This document shows, one piece after another, positions 8,052 through 16,249 of a stretch of 42,062 nucleotides of DNA. Numbering within the stretch: the first letter of the stretch is position 1; every line of letters begins with the position of its first letter. Location: IMG/VR virus record IMGVR_UViG_3300044675_001844, positions 1 through 42,062 of that record. One strand, given 5' to 3'. Source of the DNA: a virus. Below the pieces are notes generated by a model. The model saw nothing but the letters and a program-made list of their open reading frames with translations. It was not told where the DNA came from and made no database searches. The position numbers were made by a program, and so were the translations under genes.

Positions 8052-8785
8052 CCGATCAGACTAGCCAAGAAGTAACCAACGAAGTTAAAGAACCAGTAGC
8101 GTCAGTGTTGCTCGACGAGAGCGCCACACCAGTAGTAGAGCCAGCCAAGGTCGAACCTGCCAAAGTAGACGAGGCGGCTGTCGTAGAGTACGAACCTACC
8201 GGGGACGTAGGACTAGACATGGCCTTGGCCTTTGTCGCTAAGGCTGGCCTAGGCGCTGAGCATCCTGCTATGAAGGCAGCGATGGAAGGCGACTTCACAA
8301 TCCTGAAAGCTACGCTAGCCCAAAAAGGTGCCGTAGGATGGGAGCAAATGATCGCTCTCGGTGAAGCGGCCTTTGAGCGCACCAAGGCCGCTGAGGCCAC
8401 CAAGGCGGCTGAGTTGCAAAAACTCGTTCACGACACCGCAGGTGGCGCAGAAGAGTGGGCGCTGGTGCAGAAGTGGGCAGGCGAGAATGCAACCCCCGAA
8501 GAGAAGCAGCAGATTAATGGACTACTACAGCAGGGTGGGTTAGCAGCCAAGGGCGCTGTTAACTACCTAATTGCGGCCTACAACAAGGCGGGCAACGTGG
8601 TGCGTGAGCCAATCGACGGCACTGCAAATGCGGGCCGTGGGGGCGCTGGGGCGGGCAATGGCCCACTAGGCCCCAAAGAGTATGCTGCTGCCGTGGGCCA
8701 GCTTAATGCCAAGTTGGGCGGGCGGCTAGAGGGCACCAAAGAGTACGCCGACCTGCAACGCCGCCGCGCTGCATACCGAGGCTAG
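8048..8785 (+). CDS. Capsid scaffolding (assembly) protein, T7 gp9-like (245 aa)
   Basis: This is the internal scaffold for procapsid assembly, removed before maturation. The protein is acidic at the N-terminus with a repeated VEPAKV segment near 35. It continues with helical Ala/Glu/Lys-rich stretches and a Gly-rich linker (about 196-207), and ends in a basic segment (LQRRRAAYRG) as expected for a capsid-binding tail. Its location between portal and major capsid genes is diagnostic for this family, whose sequences are poorly conserved. Confidence 0.88.
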   Translation: MTDQTSQEVTNEVKEPVASVLLDESATPVVEPAKVEPAKVDEAAVVEYEPTGDVGLDMALAFVAKAGLGAEHPAMKAAMEGDFTILKATLAQKGAVGWEQMIALGEAAFERTKAAEATKAAELQKLVHDTAGGAEEWALVQKWAGENATPEEKQQINGLLQQGGLAAKGAVNYLIAAYNKAGNVVREPIDGTANAGRGGAGAGNGPLGPKEYAAAVGQLNAKLGGRLEGTKEYADLQRRRAAYRG

Positions 8786-8792
8786 CCACAGT

Positions 8793-8867
8793 CCTGTGTG
8801 AGTGATTTAGTACCTGTAGTACAAGACCTAGCCATCCGGCTCGGTGTTTAACCGTCACTTACACAGG
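8793..8867 (+). promoter_or_regulatory. Inverted repeat enclosing the capsid promoter and overlapping the capsid ribosome binding site
   Basis: The left arm CCTGTGTGAGTGA (8793-8805) and right arm TCACTTACACAGG (8855-8867) pair over 13 positions with a single G-U. The right arm covers the first three bases of the AGGAG ribosome binding site (8865-8869) of the capsid gene. The phage promoter motif 8807-8822 lies between the arms, so transcripts starting there lack the left arm. A transcript-origin-dependent translational switch is inferred. Confidence 0.65.
8807..8822 (+). promoter_or_regulatory. Candidate phage RNA polymerase promoter P2 (capsid)
   Basis: TTAGTACCTGTAGTAC fits the five-copy motif. 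It lies 52 bases upstream of the major capsid ATG, where T7-like phages place their strongest promoter (T7 phi10). Confidence 0.7.
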
Positions 8868-8874
8868 AGCTTAA

Positions 8875-9864
8875 ATGCCACTCGACGACTCGTATAACAT
8901 TGTCCGGCCCGGGCAATCCAATCAAGCTGGCAGCACTGCTGCTCTTCACCTCGAAGAGTACACAGGCGTTGTAGAATCTACTATTGAGCGCAAGTCTGTG
9001 CTTAAGGGTATGATTCCTATTCGCCCTGTTCGCGGCACCTCTGTCATCACCAACTTCGCAGTGGGTGAGTCCACCTTGCAGAAAGCCACCGCTGGCGCAC
9101 CTATCGACGGTACTGGCACTGACTTCGCTAAGCGTACCCTGACCATCGACACGGTGATCTTGGCTCGCGCAGTCTTGCCCTTGCTGGAAACTTTCCAAAC
9201 TTCTTACGATGCCCGCAAGGAAATCGGTATGGAGCACGGCAAGAAGATCGCTAAGTTCTACGACCAGTCGTTCTTCATTCAGGCTATCAAGGCTGCTCTG
9301 TTTACAGAGTCTACCTACAAAGGTTCTGGCGCTGCGGGCAAACCTGCTGGGCACTTCGGTGGCTCTCAGCAGACCCTAGCTGCTGGTGGCGATTCGCTCG
9401 ACCCAGCTAAGCTGTACGCAGCCGTAGCTAACCTCTTCGTCAAGATGGAAGAGAAAGACGTTGACCCCCGCACTGACGATGTGATGATCGCTTTGCGTCC
9501 TGCTGAGTTCTACACGCTGTTGCAGAACGAGCAGTTGATCGACGGTACCTACAAGACCTCTGAGGGTACTAGCATACAGACCCATATGCTCAAGGCGTAC
9601 GGCGTTCCTGTGGTGCAGTCTAACAACTTCCCCGCTGGTCAGACTATCTCCAGCCACTTGCTAGGCACTGCTTACGATGGTGACTTCACCAAGGTCGTAG
9701 CTGCCGCCTTCTCTCCCCGCGCCTTGCTCGCTGGTGAAACCATCCCGTTGACCACTAAGGTCTTCTACGATGACATCACTAAGCAGTGGTTCGTTGACGC
9801 TCACTTGGCCTACGGTGTTACACCTAACCGCGCCGAGTTTGCTGGCGTAATCTTGAAGCCTTAA
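8875..9864 (+). CDS. Major capsid protein, T7 gp10-like (329 aa)
   Basis: This forms the HK97-fold icosahedral shell. Typical podoviral capsid features are the N-arm, the E-loop region with LKGMIPIRPVRGTS, and the spine and A-domain segments around YDARKEIGMEHGKKIAK and MLKAYGVPVVQSNNFP. Codon choice differs from most neighbours: Leu is mainly CTG, TTG and CTC, whereas CTA is common elsewhere. This fits selection for very high expression. It has its own promoter, a strong AGGAG site and a terminator directly downstream. No 10A/10B-type frameshift is evident. Confidence 0.96.
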   Translation: MPLDDSYNIVRPGQSNQAGSTAALHLEEYTGVVESTIERKSVLKGMIPIRPVRGTSVITNFAVGESTLQKATAGAPIDGTGTDFAKRTLTIDTVILARAVLPLLETFQTSYDARKEIGMEHGKKIAKFYDQSFFIQAIKAALFTESTYKGSGAAGKPAGHFGGSQQTLAAGGDSLDPAKLYAAVANLFVKMEEKDVDPRTDDVMIALRPAEFYTLLQNEQLIDGTYKTSEGTSIQTHMLKAYGVPVVQSNNFPAGQTISSHLLGTAYDGDFTKVVAAAFSPRALLAGETIPLTTKVFYDDITKQWFVDAHLAYGVTPNRAEFAGVILKP

Positions 9865-9878
9865 TCCTAGGCCGTAGA

Positions 9879-9960
9879 TGCTAGCCCCTGCCACAAGCGG
9901 GGGCTTGTGTATACGAACTTGCTAGCCCGCCTCTTAACAATGCGCAACGTGCTAGCCCCT
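9879..9960 (+). repeat. Three non-coding copies of TGCTAGCCC and a 9-bp hairpin after the capsid gene
   Basis: The nonamer TGCTAGCCC occurs at 9879, 9920 and 9950 between the capsid stop and the terminator. The first copy is part of a stem-loop (9883-9905, nine pairs including one G-U, loop CACAA). No poly-T follows, so it is not by itself an intrinsic terminator; it could stabilise or process the capsid transcript. Confidence 0.55.
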
Positions 9961-9965
9961 ACTTA

Positions 9966-9991
9966 CCCCTCCTAACCGGAGGGGTTTTTTT
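9966..9991 (+). terminator. Intrinsic terminator after the capsid gene
   Basis: Perfect seven-pair stem CCCCTCC/GGAGGGG with loop TAACC followed by seven T residues. The position corresponds to T7 T-phi, which attenuates transcription after gene 10. The same stem recurs before the tail fibre gene (20962). Confidence 0.9.
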
Positions 9992-10008
9992 CTTTCTACG
10001 GAGGCCTT

Positions 10009-10614
10009 ATGGCTACTACTCTCGACCTCGTCAATGACTGCCTTGCCACTATGGGCGAGTCCCCGCTGACTGCATTAGCCGAACCCCATACGTTCAAGTC
10101 AGCCGCTCTGCGTAAGCTAGCCAAGGCCAACCGCGATGTGCAGTCGCAAGGGTGGTGGTTTAACACTGAGGCGATCACCCTTTCCCCTGCCCCGGTAACA
10201 GGACACATCCAGCTAGCTGGCGACGTTATCAAGTGGCAGTCGGGTGTACGCACAACGGACTTGCTAGTGCGCGGCATGCCCAAGCCTTGGGTCGTGCAAC
10301 GTGGTACGCGCCTATACGACACGCGGCTGCGGAGCTTCACGCTGACCGAAGAGGTAGTAGGCGAGGTCACTCGCTTAGTGCCCTACGAAGACTTGCCCCC
10401 AGTGGCGCAGGACTTTGTGAGTGCTCAGGCGGTGCTGCGCTTCCAGTCGGACTTCGATGCTGATAACTCTCGTAGGCAAGAGCTTATGCAAGAATGGCAG
10501 CTAGCCCGACAGCTACTCAACTCTGAGCAGATTCGTCAGTCCAGCGTTAACGCAATTAACAACAATGTGCGCCTACAGCGCGTCAAGCGCGTAACCCGCG
10601 CAGCTAGGTACTAA
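10009..10614 (+). CDS. Tail tubular protein A, T7 gp11-like (201 aa)
   Basis: This is an adaptor ring between the portal and the nozzle. The N-terminus MATTLDLVNDCLATMGESP and the QGWWFNTE motif near 47 are highly characteristic of the podoviral TTPA family, as is the C-terminal helical segment. Length matches T7 gp11 (196 aa). A GGAGG site lies upstream, just after the terminator. The next gene starts two bases after the stop. Confidence 0.94.
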   Translation: MATTLDLVNDCLATMGESPLTALAEPHTFKSAALRKLAKANRDVQSQGWWFNTEAITLSPAPVTGHIQLAGDVIKWQSGVRTTDLLVRGMPKPWVVQRGTRLYDTRLRSFTLTEEVVGEVTRLVPYEDLPPVAQDFVSAQAVLRFQSDFDADNSRRQELMQEWQLARQLLNSEQIRQSSVNAINNNVRLQRVKRVTRAARY

Positions 10615-10615
10615 C

Positions 10616-13144
10616 ATGAAAGCAGCCAATAGCTATGCCTCCCTCTTGCGGGGTGTCTCACAGCAGGTGCCCCAAGAGCGCGGAGAGGGGCAGCACGAAG
10701 AGCAGGTCAACTTGCTCTCTGACCCGGTCAACGGGCTGACTCGCCGCCACGGTACACTGTGGCGAGCCGAGCGTACAGTGGCGGGCCTTTCCCACGCAGG
10801 CGTAGCCAGCTACCAAGCAGACACAGATAATTGGACTAGCCTTGAGTTTAATACTGCCAACAAAAAATACGTAGTCATGCTGCGTAGGGCAGCCCGGATA
10901 GCCGCAGCGTTGCCCGCTATGGTAGTTTACAACAAGACCGACAGGGTGTTCCTGACGGTTACGCGCAACACGGTGGATGCTCCTCTCGACACGCTTGAGG
11001 CGAACGGAGTATCGGCAGCTACCACGGTAGGCAAGTACGTCTTCTTGGCTGCCAATGGCAACACCCTATCCAGCACCTCTACGGCTCGCTGGGATACTAG
11101 CGCCAACTTTTCTCAGGCCGTGGTGTGGATTCGAGGTGGGGCGTTTAGCCGCAAGTACAGTGTTAAGGTGCGTCTACAGAACGGCACACTGGTGTCTACC
11201 ACTTACACTACCCCGACCTCCAGCTATCAGGGTGTGCTCAATACGTCGAGCATTGCAGCTAGCGACCCTGAGTACACAAAGAAGGTTAACGACCTAGTTA
11301 ACGCCCACAACGGACTGGTGACAAACTGGATAGGCACCTCTACCGCAGCGGTACAACCTGACGCTATTGCATCTACGATTGCTGCCCAGCTTGTTGCGGC
11401 TGGCTTAACGGGCACGACTGTAGTAGGCTCACATATTGTCTTTCCTCTCGCCCTGCTCGTTAAATCCCTAGAGGTAGACGATGGTGGTGACGGCAGCCTA
11501 ATCCGTGGCGTGGCTGACGAGATTGAAAGCGTAGACAAGACCAGCGTGGTACATTACGTTGGTAAGGTGGTTAAGGTTCGTAGCCGCAACGCTGCTGAGG
11601 CCTTCTACCTAAAGGCCATTGCCAAAGACAAGCTAGTTACTACTGGCTACACTGAGGTCACTTGGGTTGAAGGCGCGGGTGTAGAGCATGCCATTACTGG
11701 CGGGCTATTCTATGCCACAATCTCCGGCAGCAACTTCTACGTAGCTAGCTCTGCGACCTTGTTGAACGCGCTGATAGCCGGGGCACACCCAACTTTCCCG
11801 GTGTCAGCCGCAGGCGATGCCGACAGCGCACCCTTGCCGTTCTTTGCAGGCCGGGAAGTATCGTACCTCGGTACATTCCAAAATCGCTTGCTTATCGGCT
11901 CTGGCGGTGTGCTGGCGTTAAGCAAGACAGAGGACTACCTTAACTTCTTTAGAAGCACCTTGCTTACAGTGCCCGGGGATGACCCGTTTGAGATGCAGCC
12001 TTCGGGCAGCGAGGATGACAACCTCCGGCATAGCGTACTGTACGACCAAGACTTAGTGATCTTTGGCAATAAGCGGCAGTACACCATTCGTGGTAACGCT
12101 GCCCTCACGCCCACCTCCGCTAACATGGCGGTGATGAGTAGTTACGAGGATGTGGCTCAGGCTGGGCCTGTTAGTGCTGGCGGCTTCATATTCTACGCTA
12201 AGCGTGGTAATGGCTCGTCTAGCGTTCACCAGATACAGCCCGGGCAAACCGACAATAGCCCCGAGTCTTTCCCTGCTAGCAGTCAGCTTGACAGCTACAT
12301 CGCTGGCGGCATCATTGAAATGGCTAGCGCTACAGGCTCACCGAGTTTGCTGCTAGCTCGCACCACAGGTGCCCGCAACAGCATCTACTGCTTCACATAC
12401 CTAGACAAGCCCGATGGGCGCAAGCTAGATTCGTGGAGCCGCTGGGACTTTAATCCTGTACTCGGGCCGATCATTGGCATGAGCGTATTGGATGGCGGCG
12501 TAGACCTCTACTTCCTGAGAGAGTCTGCGGCAGGCACGTTCTACACGATAGCTGACTTCCAAGCTATCGCTACTAGCCAGAGCAGCAAGCCCTACCTAGA
12601 CAGCAACCGCCCTTGGGCGAGTGTAGTCAGTGGTACGGGTAGCGTTACCGCATCCAGTGGTGCGGGCTGGGTAGCAGCTTATGACACAACAAGCGAGCGC
12701 AGGTTTACGGGCACGGCTCTAGCCAACGCGGCTGACTTGCTAGCCTCTTATCCGGGAGAACCCGGGCTAACCGTAGGGGCGGGTAACGACGCGTACTTCA
12801 TACCTACTAATCCGTTCATGCGGGATGGCAAAGGCAAGGCTATCATATCGGGCCGACTAACAATCAGCAAGCTGCTAGTGGCCTTTAAGGACAGCATTGG
12901 CTTTAGGTCTACCCTCACGTACCGGGGTGTATCGCAGGCTCCTGTAGAGTTTAATGGGCGCATCATGGGCAGCCCTAGCAATCTGGTCGGCGTTGAGCCT
13001 ATCAGTACAGGCACCCATAGCGTACCTGTTGGTATCGAGACACGCGAATATAGTTTGAAGATCGCTGCTCGCCGCTGGTACCCATTCACAGTCACTGCCC
13101 TTGAGTGGGTAGGACAGTTCTTTAACAGAGTGCAGAGGTTTTAA
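10616..13144 (+). CDS. Tail tubular protein B (nozzle), T7 gp12-like (842 aa)
   Basis: This forms the tail nozzle through which DNA leaves. The start, SYASLLRGVSQQVPQERGEG followed by EQVNLLSDPVNGLTRR, is the family signature, and the C-terminal end (YPFTVTALEWVGQFFNRVQRF, residues near the end) is also typical. The large beta-rich middle fits the propeller-like nozzle. Length is near T7 gp12 (794 aa). It lies between tail protein A and the internal virion proteins, as in all relatives. Confidence 0.93.
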   Translation: MKAANSYASLLRGVSQQVPQERGEGQHEEQVNLLSDPVNGLTRRHGTLWRAERTVAGLSHAGVASYQADTDNWTSLEFNTANKKYVVMLRRAARIAAALPAMVVYNKTDRVFLTVTRNTVDAPLDTLEANGVSAATTVGKYVFLAANGNTLSSTSTARWDTSANFSQAVVWIRGGAFSRKYSVKVRLQNGTLVSTTYTTPTSSYQGVLNTSSIAASDPEYTKKVNDLVNAHNGLVTNWIGTSTAAVQPDAIASTIAAQLVAAGLTGTTVVGSHIVFPLALLVKSLEVDDGGDGSLIRGVADEIESVDKTSVVHYVGKVVKVRSRNAAEAFYLKAIAKDKLVTTGYTEVTWVEGAGVEHAITGGLFYATISGSNFYVASSATLLNALIAGAHPTFPVSAAGDADSAPLPFFAGREVSYLGTFQNRLLIGSGGVLALSKTEDYLNFFRSTLLTVPGDDPFEMQPSGSEDDNLRHSVLYDQDLVIFGNKRQYTIRGNAALTPTSANMAVMSSYEDVAQAGPVSAGGFIFYAKRGNGSSSVHQIQPGQTDNSPESFPASSQLDSYIAGGIIEMASATGSPSLLLARTTGARNSIYCFTYLDKPDGRKLDSWSRWDFNPVLGPIIGMSVLDGGVDLYFLRESAAGTFYTIADFQAIATSQSSKPYLDSNRPWASVVSGTGSVTASSGAGWVAAYDTTSERRFTGTALANAADLLASYPGEPGLTVGAGNDAYFIPTNPFMRDGKGKAIISGRLTISKLLVAFKDSIGFRSTLTYRGVSQAPVEFNGRIMGSPSNLVGVEPISTGTHSVPVGIETREYSLKIAARRWYPFTVTALEWVGQFFNRVQRF

Positions 13145-13145
13145 T

Positions 13146-13886
13146 ATGAGTTGGATACAAGCTGCCAAGATGGGGGCGCAGGCGATTAGCACACTCTCTG
13201 CTAGCTACCTAAAAGATGCTGACGTAGAGGCTAGCAATATAGTCAACGAGGCTAATACCTACGCTAGCAATTTAGTGCGCGGAGCTAACAACAAGCTAGC
13301 CGCTGCGCGGAGTACCCTCGCGTACTATAACCAGAGTGTAAACAACAAGCGCCTGCTGGAAAACGCCGGGAGTGCTGCCGAGGCTGCTACGGTGAATTTT
13401 CGCCGCCAGCGGGACGCGGGGCTTACAAGCTCCGTAGAAGAGCAGATCGCAGCGGCTGAGAGGGAAGGTGCCCAAGCCAGTGCTGCGGCCTTCTCGGGCC
13501 TCACAGGGGGCGTGGTGGACGTTGTACGGGCTGCCACGGCGCTGCGGCAATCCCGCATTCAGCAGCGCACCGAGTCCATGCTCAAGTTTGCAGACTACGA
13601 CGCTAGCAAACAGGCTGCCAGAATTATGCAGGCAGGGTGGGACTCGCTAGACACCAGCGACCTCACCGCCACGATGGACTACAGCCGGGACGTTGCCGTT
13701 AGGCGTAGCAGCAACAGCAATGTGTTCTTTGACCTTATCGCAGGGCAAGACAGTAAGGACATGGCAGACGTAAGCGCTAAGGTTGGCGGCTTCTTCAAGA
13801 AACAAGGCGGGGCTAGCCCAATGGACAGATACCTCATAGGCAACCAAGGGGCTGGCGATGCTGCTACCGACTGGTCTGCTTTCTAA
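13146..13886 (+). CDS. Internal virion protein, T7 gp14-like (246 aa)
   Basis: This is the first of the three ejected core proteins; T7 gp14 makes the outer-membrane pore for DNA entry. It has an Ala-rich helical N-terminal part with the pattern ASNLVRGANNKLAAARSTLA and a low-complexity helical middle. The length and position are right for gp14. AGAGG precedes the ATG. The first 150 bases contain four GCTAGC hexamers within about 100 bp, an extreme example of the genome-wide excess of this word. Confidence 0.85.
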   Translation: MSWIQAAKMGAQAISTLSASYLKDADVEASNIVNEANTYASNLVRGANNKLAAARSTLAYYNQSVNNKRLLENAGSAAEAATVNFRRQRDAGLTSSVEEQIAAAEREGAQASAAAFSGLTGGVVDVVRAATALRQSRIQQRTESMLKFADYDASKQAARIMQAGWDSLDTSDLTATMDYSRDVAVRRSSNSNVFFDLIAGQDSKDMADVSAKVGGFFKKQGGASPMDRYLIGNQGAGDAATDWSAF

Positions 13887-13898
13887 CAAGGATACTTA

Positions 13899-16241
13899 AT
13901 GGCTAACGATAACACACTAGGCGCACCCACAGAGGGCCTAGGGCAGACCGTGACATTCACGGCTGATGGTGGGGGCGGTATCCCACAGACGGGCTCTACG
14001 CAACGCCAGATGATTCGCAACGCGCCCGGGCAAGGTGGCGCTAGGCTGACTGCTCAGGCGCTACAGGTAGCTCCGGCCCAGCCTGACCCCACCTTTGCTG
14101 CGCTCATGAAGTTAGGCGGAGAGCTTGTCAAGCCGCACGTAGAGCAGGTTAAGAAAGAGGCTTACGCTCGGGGCATGCAGAGAGCTGCCCAAAATGAGGC
14201 GATCACTGAGATTGTAGAAGAGCAGCCTTGGTACTCAAAAGTGTTCGGCCCCACTAGTCTAGTTGATGGTGCTAGGGCGTATACAGCTAGTGCGACAGCA
14301 GCCACTGTAGTGGCTAAGCTGGTAGAAGAAATGCCCGAGTTACGCAAACTAAGCGCAACCGAGTTTAGCCAGTACACGGCAGACAAACTGCTACAAGCAA
14401 ACACTGGGGATGCTACAACGGATATGCTGGTCATGCAGCAGCTAACACAGAAGCTGCCAGATATTCTTGGGGCACAAGCTAAGAACCACCTAGCGTATAA
14501 GAACGAGCTGCTAGCCGAAAATATGGCCGCTGACCAGCTGGGTAAGGTAGCCTACCTAGAAGCGTTGAACAAAGCAGTTCGCAACGGTGCGTATAAAGAC
14601 GATGACTTAACACAGTCAGGCGATGTGGCGGCTGCGGGCATGGTGCTAAAGGCTGCGCTAGACTTGTCTGCTTCATTCTCTATGCCGCCACCCGGCATGG
14701 ATAAAGCCGTCCACCAGAAGATCGTTCTAGGCACTGTAGCCAAGTCTTTGGCAGCGGGCAACTTTGCGCCTTACTCAGTGCTTGAGCGATCGGAACAGTT
14801 GGACAAAATGGAAATTCCAGTAGCTAGTGCAATACGTACTGCTTATAGGCAAGCCCAAGCTGAGGCTCGAATTAACTTGCCTGTAGAGTTCTCGCAGGAA
14901 CTCTCTGACCTAGTCTTCGCTTCTCAGCGAGGGGTGCCGAAAGAAGAGATTATCTCGCGCACAGAGGCGCTGAACAAGGAGTACACTCGCCTTACTGGAG
15001 ACCCAGCTAGATTCCGCGACTCTAGTGATTTAGCTAAAGACCTCTTGCGCAACGATGTGGCGTTCTACCAAGATCAAGAGCGCTTGCGTAATTTGCAGAG
15101 GACGGCTACTACCAAAGTTGCTCAAGATCAAGCAAAGATAGACGAGTCCACAGAGGCCGCTGGAAGAATTGCCAACGGCCTCACTACGCACGGATTGACA
15201 GAAGACCAAAGCAGGGCAGCGTGGGCGATGGCTGAAGCCAAGAACCCTGCTGCCGCCCCTTGGATGCGGGTAGCAGGCCTTGACAACGACAACGTGGACA
15301 AGCAGTTTAAGATACTCGCGCAGAGTTCCTTTGGCGCTGCACTGGGCGCAGTATCACCAGAGGATGCAGCTAAGGGTGTTGTAGACCCCAAAGCTAAGCC
15401 TGTAATGTTGCATCGAGCGTACATGCAGTTCTACCTACCGCTTGTAAAAGCGTCGGGTGATCGGGGAGAGGCTGCTGCTCAGGTCTATGCAGGTGACTAT
15501 AAAGAAGTCATGGCACGGTACCACAAGTTCTTTGCAGGCCGCGACCCAGCGACCATGAAGGAAGAGCACATGGTAGCTGCTTACACCGAGGCTACTCGCG
15601 TAGTGAAGCCAAAGCCGTTAAGCAAAGAAGAGCGTAAAAAGGGCGAGGCGCTGCTATCAGAGAACCCTTGGTTCCATAGCTACATGCCCGCCAAGAATCC
15701 AAAGGCGCTACTAGATATACTCTCGCCGCACCTTAACACCGAACTGAGTGTAGAAGTTGCTGTACCGGCAGCGGTGAGAGAATTGCGTGGGCTAAACGTA
15801 ACGGGGGGGTACCACTGGTGGACACCCGCCGGGGCTACAAACCTGCGAGCGTTTGCGGCTGCGGAGTTGGGTAAAGAAGGCGATGACAACACTCTCCGTA
15901 TCCCCGGCCACGAGCTTGACGCGGCTTTTGATTACTCGGTGAGCCAGCTAGCCGAGGCAGCAGGTTTTACCAAGGTCAAGGGTGTTTACCAAGGCGAGGA
16001 TAACAAGGGTGTGCCACAGTTTCTAATTGAGAACGACACTACAGGCGAGGGCGGCAGCGGTAAGGTAGAGTTTGTAATTCTGCCTGCTGACAAAGTGCTC
16101 ACTGACTGGAACGCCCGTCGTGGAACAGTAACCCCGGCTAAGCTGCAAGAAGCTGAGAAGCTAAAGAGTATGAAACCTAAAGTGGTTCGTAACCCCGTAA
16201 CCGGGGTTAGTAAATTTGAACCCTTTGGACAACCTAGATAG
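13899..16241 (+). CDS. Internal virion protein, T7 gp15-like (780 aa)
   Basis: This is the second core protein, which with gp16 builds the periplasmic channel during ejection. The N-terminal part is Gly/Gln-rich, then comes the family-typical QPWYSKVFGPTSLVDGARAY stretch near residue 108, followed by long helical regions. T7 gp15 is 747 aa. AAGGA precedes the start. The C-terminal region around YHWWTPAG (near 645) resembles the end domain of homologues. Confidence 0.87.
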   Translation: MANDNTLGAPTEGLGQTVTFTADGGGGIPQTGSTQRQMIRNAPGQGGARLTAQALQVAPAQPDPTFAALMKLGGELVKPHVEQVKKEAYARGMQRAAQNEAITEIVEEQPWYSKVFGPTSLVDGARAYTASATAATVVAKLVEEMPELRKLSATEFSQYTADKLLQANTGDATTDMLVMQQLTQKLPDILGAQAKNHLAYKNELLAENMAADQLGKVAYLEALNKAVRNGAYKDDDLTQSGDVAAAGMVLKAALDLSASFSMPPPGMDKAVHQKIVLGTVAKSLAAGNFAPYSVLERSEQLDKMEIPVASAIRTAYRQAQAEARINLPVEFSQELSDLVFASQRGVPKEEIISRTEALNKEYTRLTGDPARFRDSSDLAKDLLRNDVAFYQDQERLRNLQRTATTKVAQDQAKIDESTEAAGRIANGLTTHGLTEDQSRAAWAMAEAKNPAAAPWMRVAGLDNDNVDKQFKILAQSSFGAALGAVSPEDAAKGVVDPKAKPVMLHRAYMQFYLPLVKASGDRGEAAAQVYAGDYKEVMARYHKFFAGRDPATMKEEHMVAAYTEATRVVKPKPLSKEERKKGEALLSENPWFHSYMPAKNPKALLDILSPHLNTELSVEVAVPAAVRELRGLNVTGGYHWWTPAGATNLRAFAAAELGKEGDDNTLRIPGHELDAAFDYSVSQLAEAAGFTKVKGVYQGEDNKGVPQFLIENDTTGEGGSGKVEFVILPADKVLTDWNARRGTVTPAKLQEAEKLKSMKPKVVRNPVTGVSKFEPFGQPR

Positions 16242-16249
16242 GACTATTA

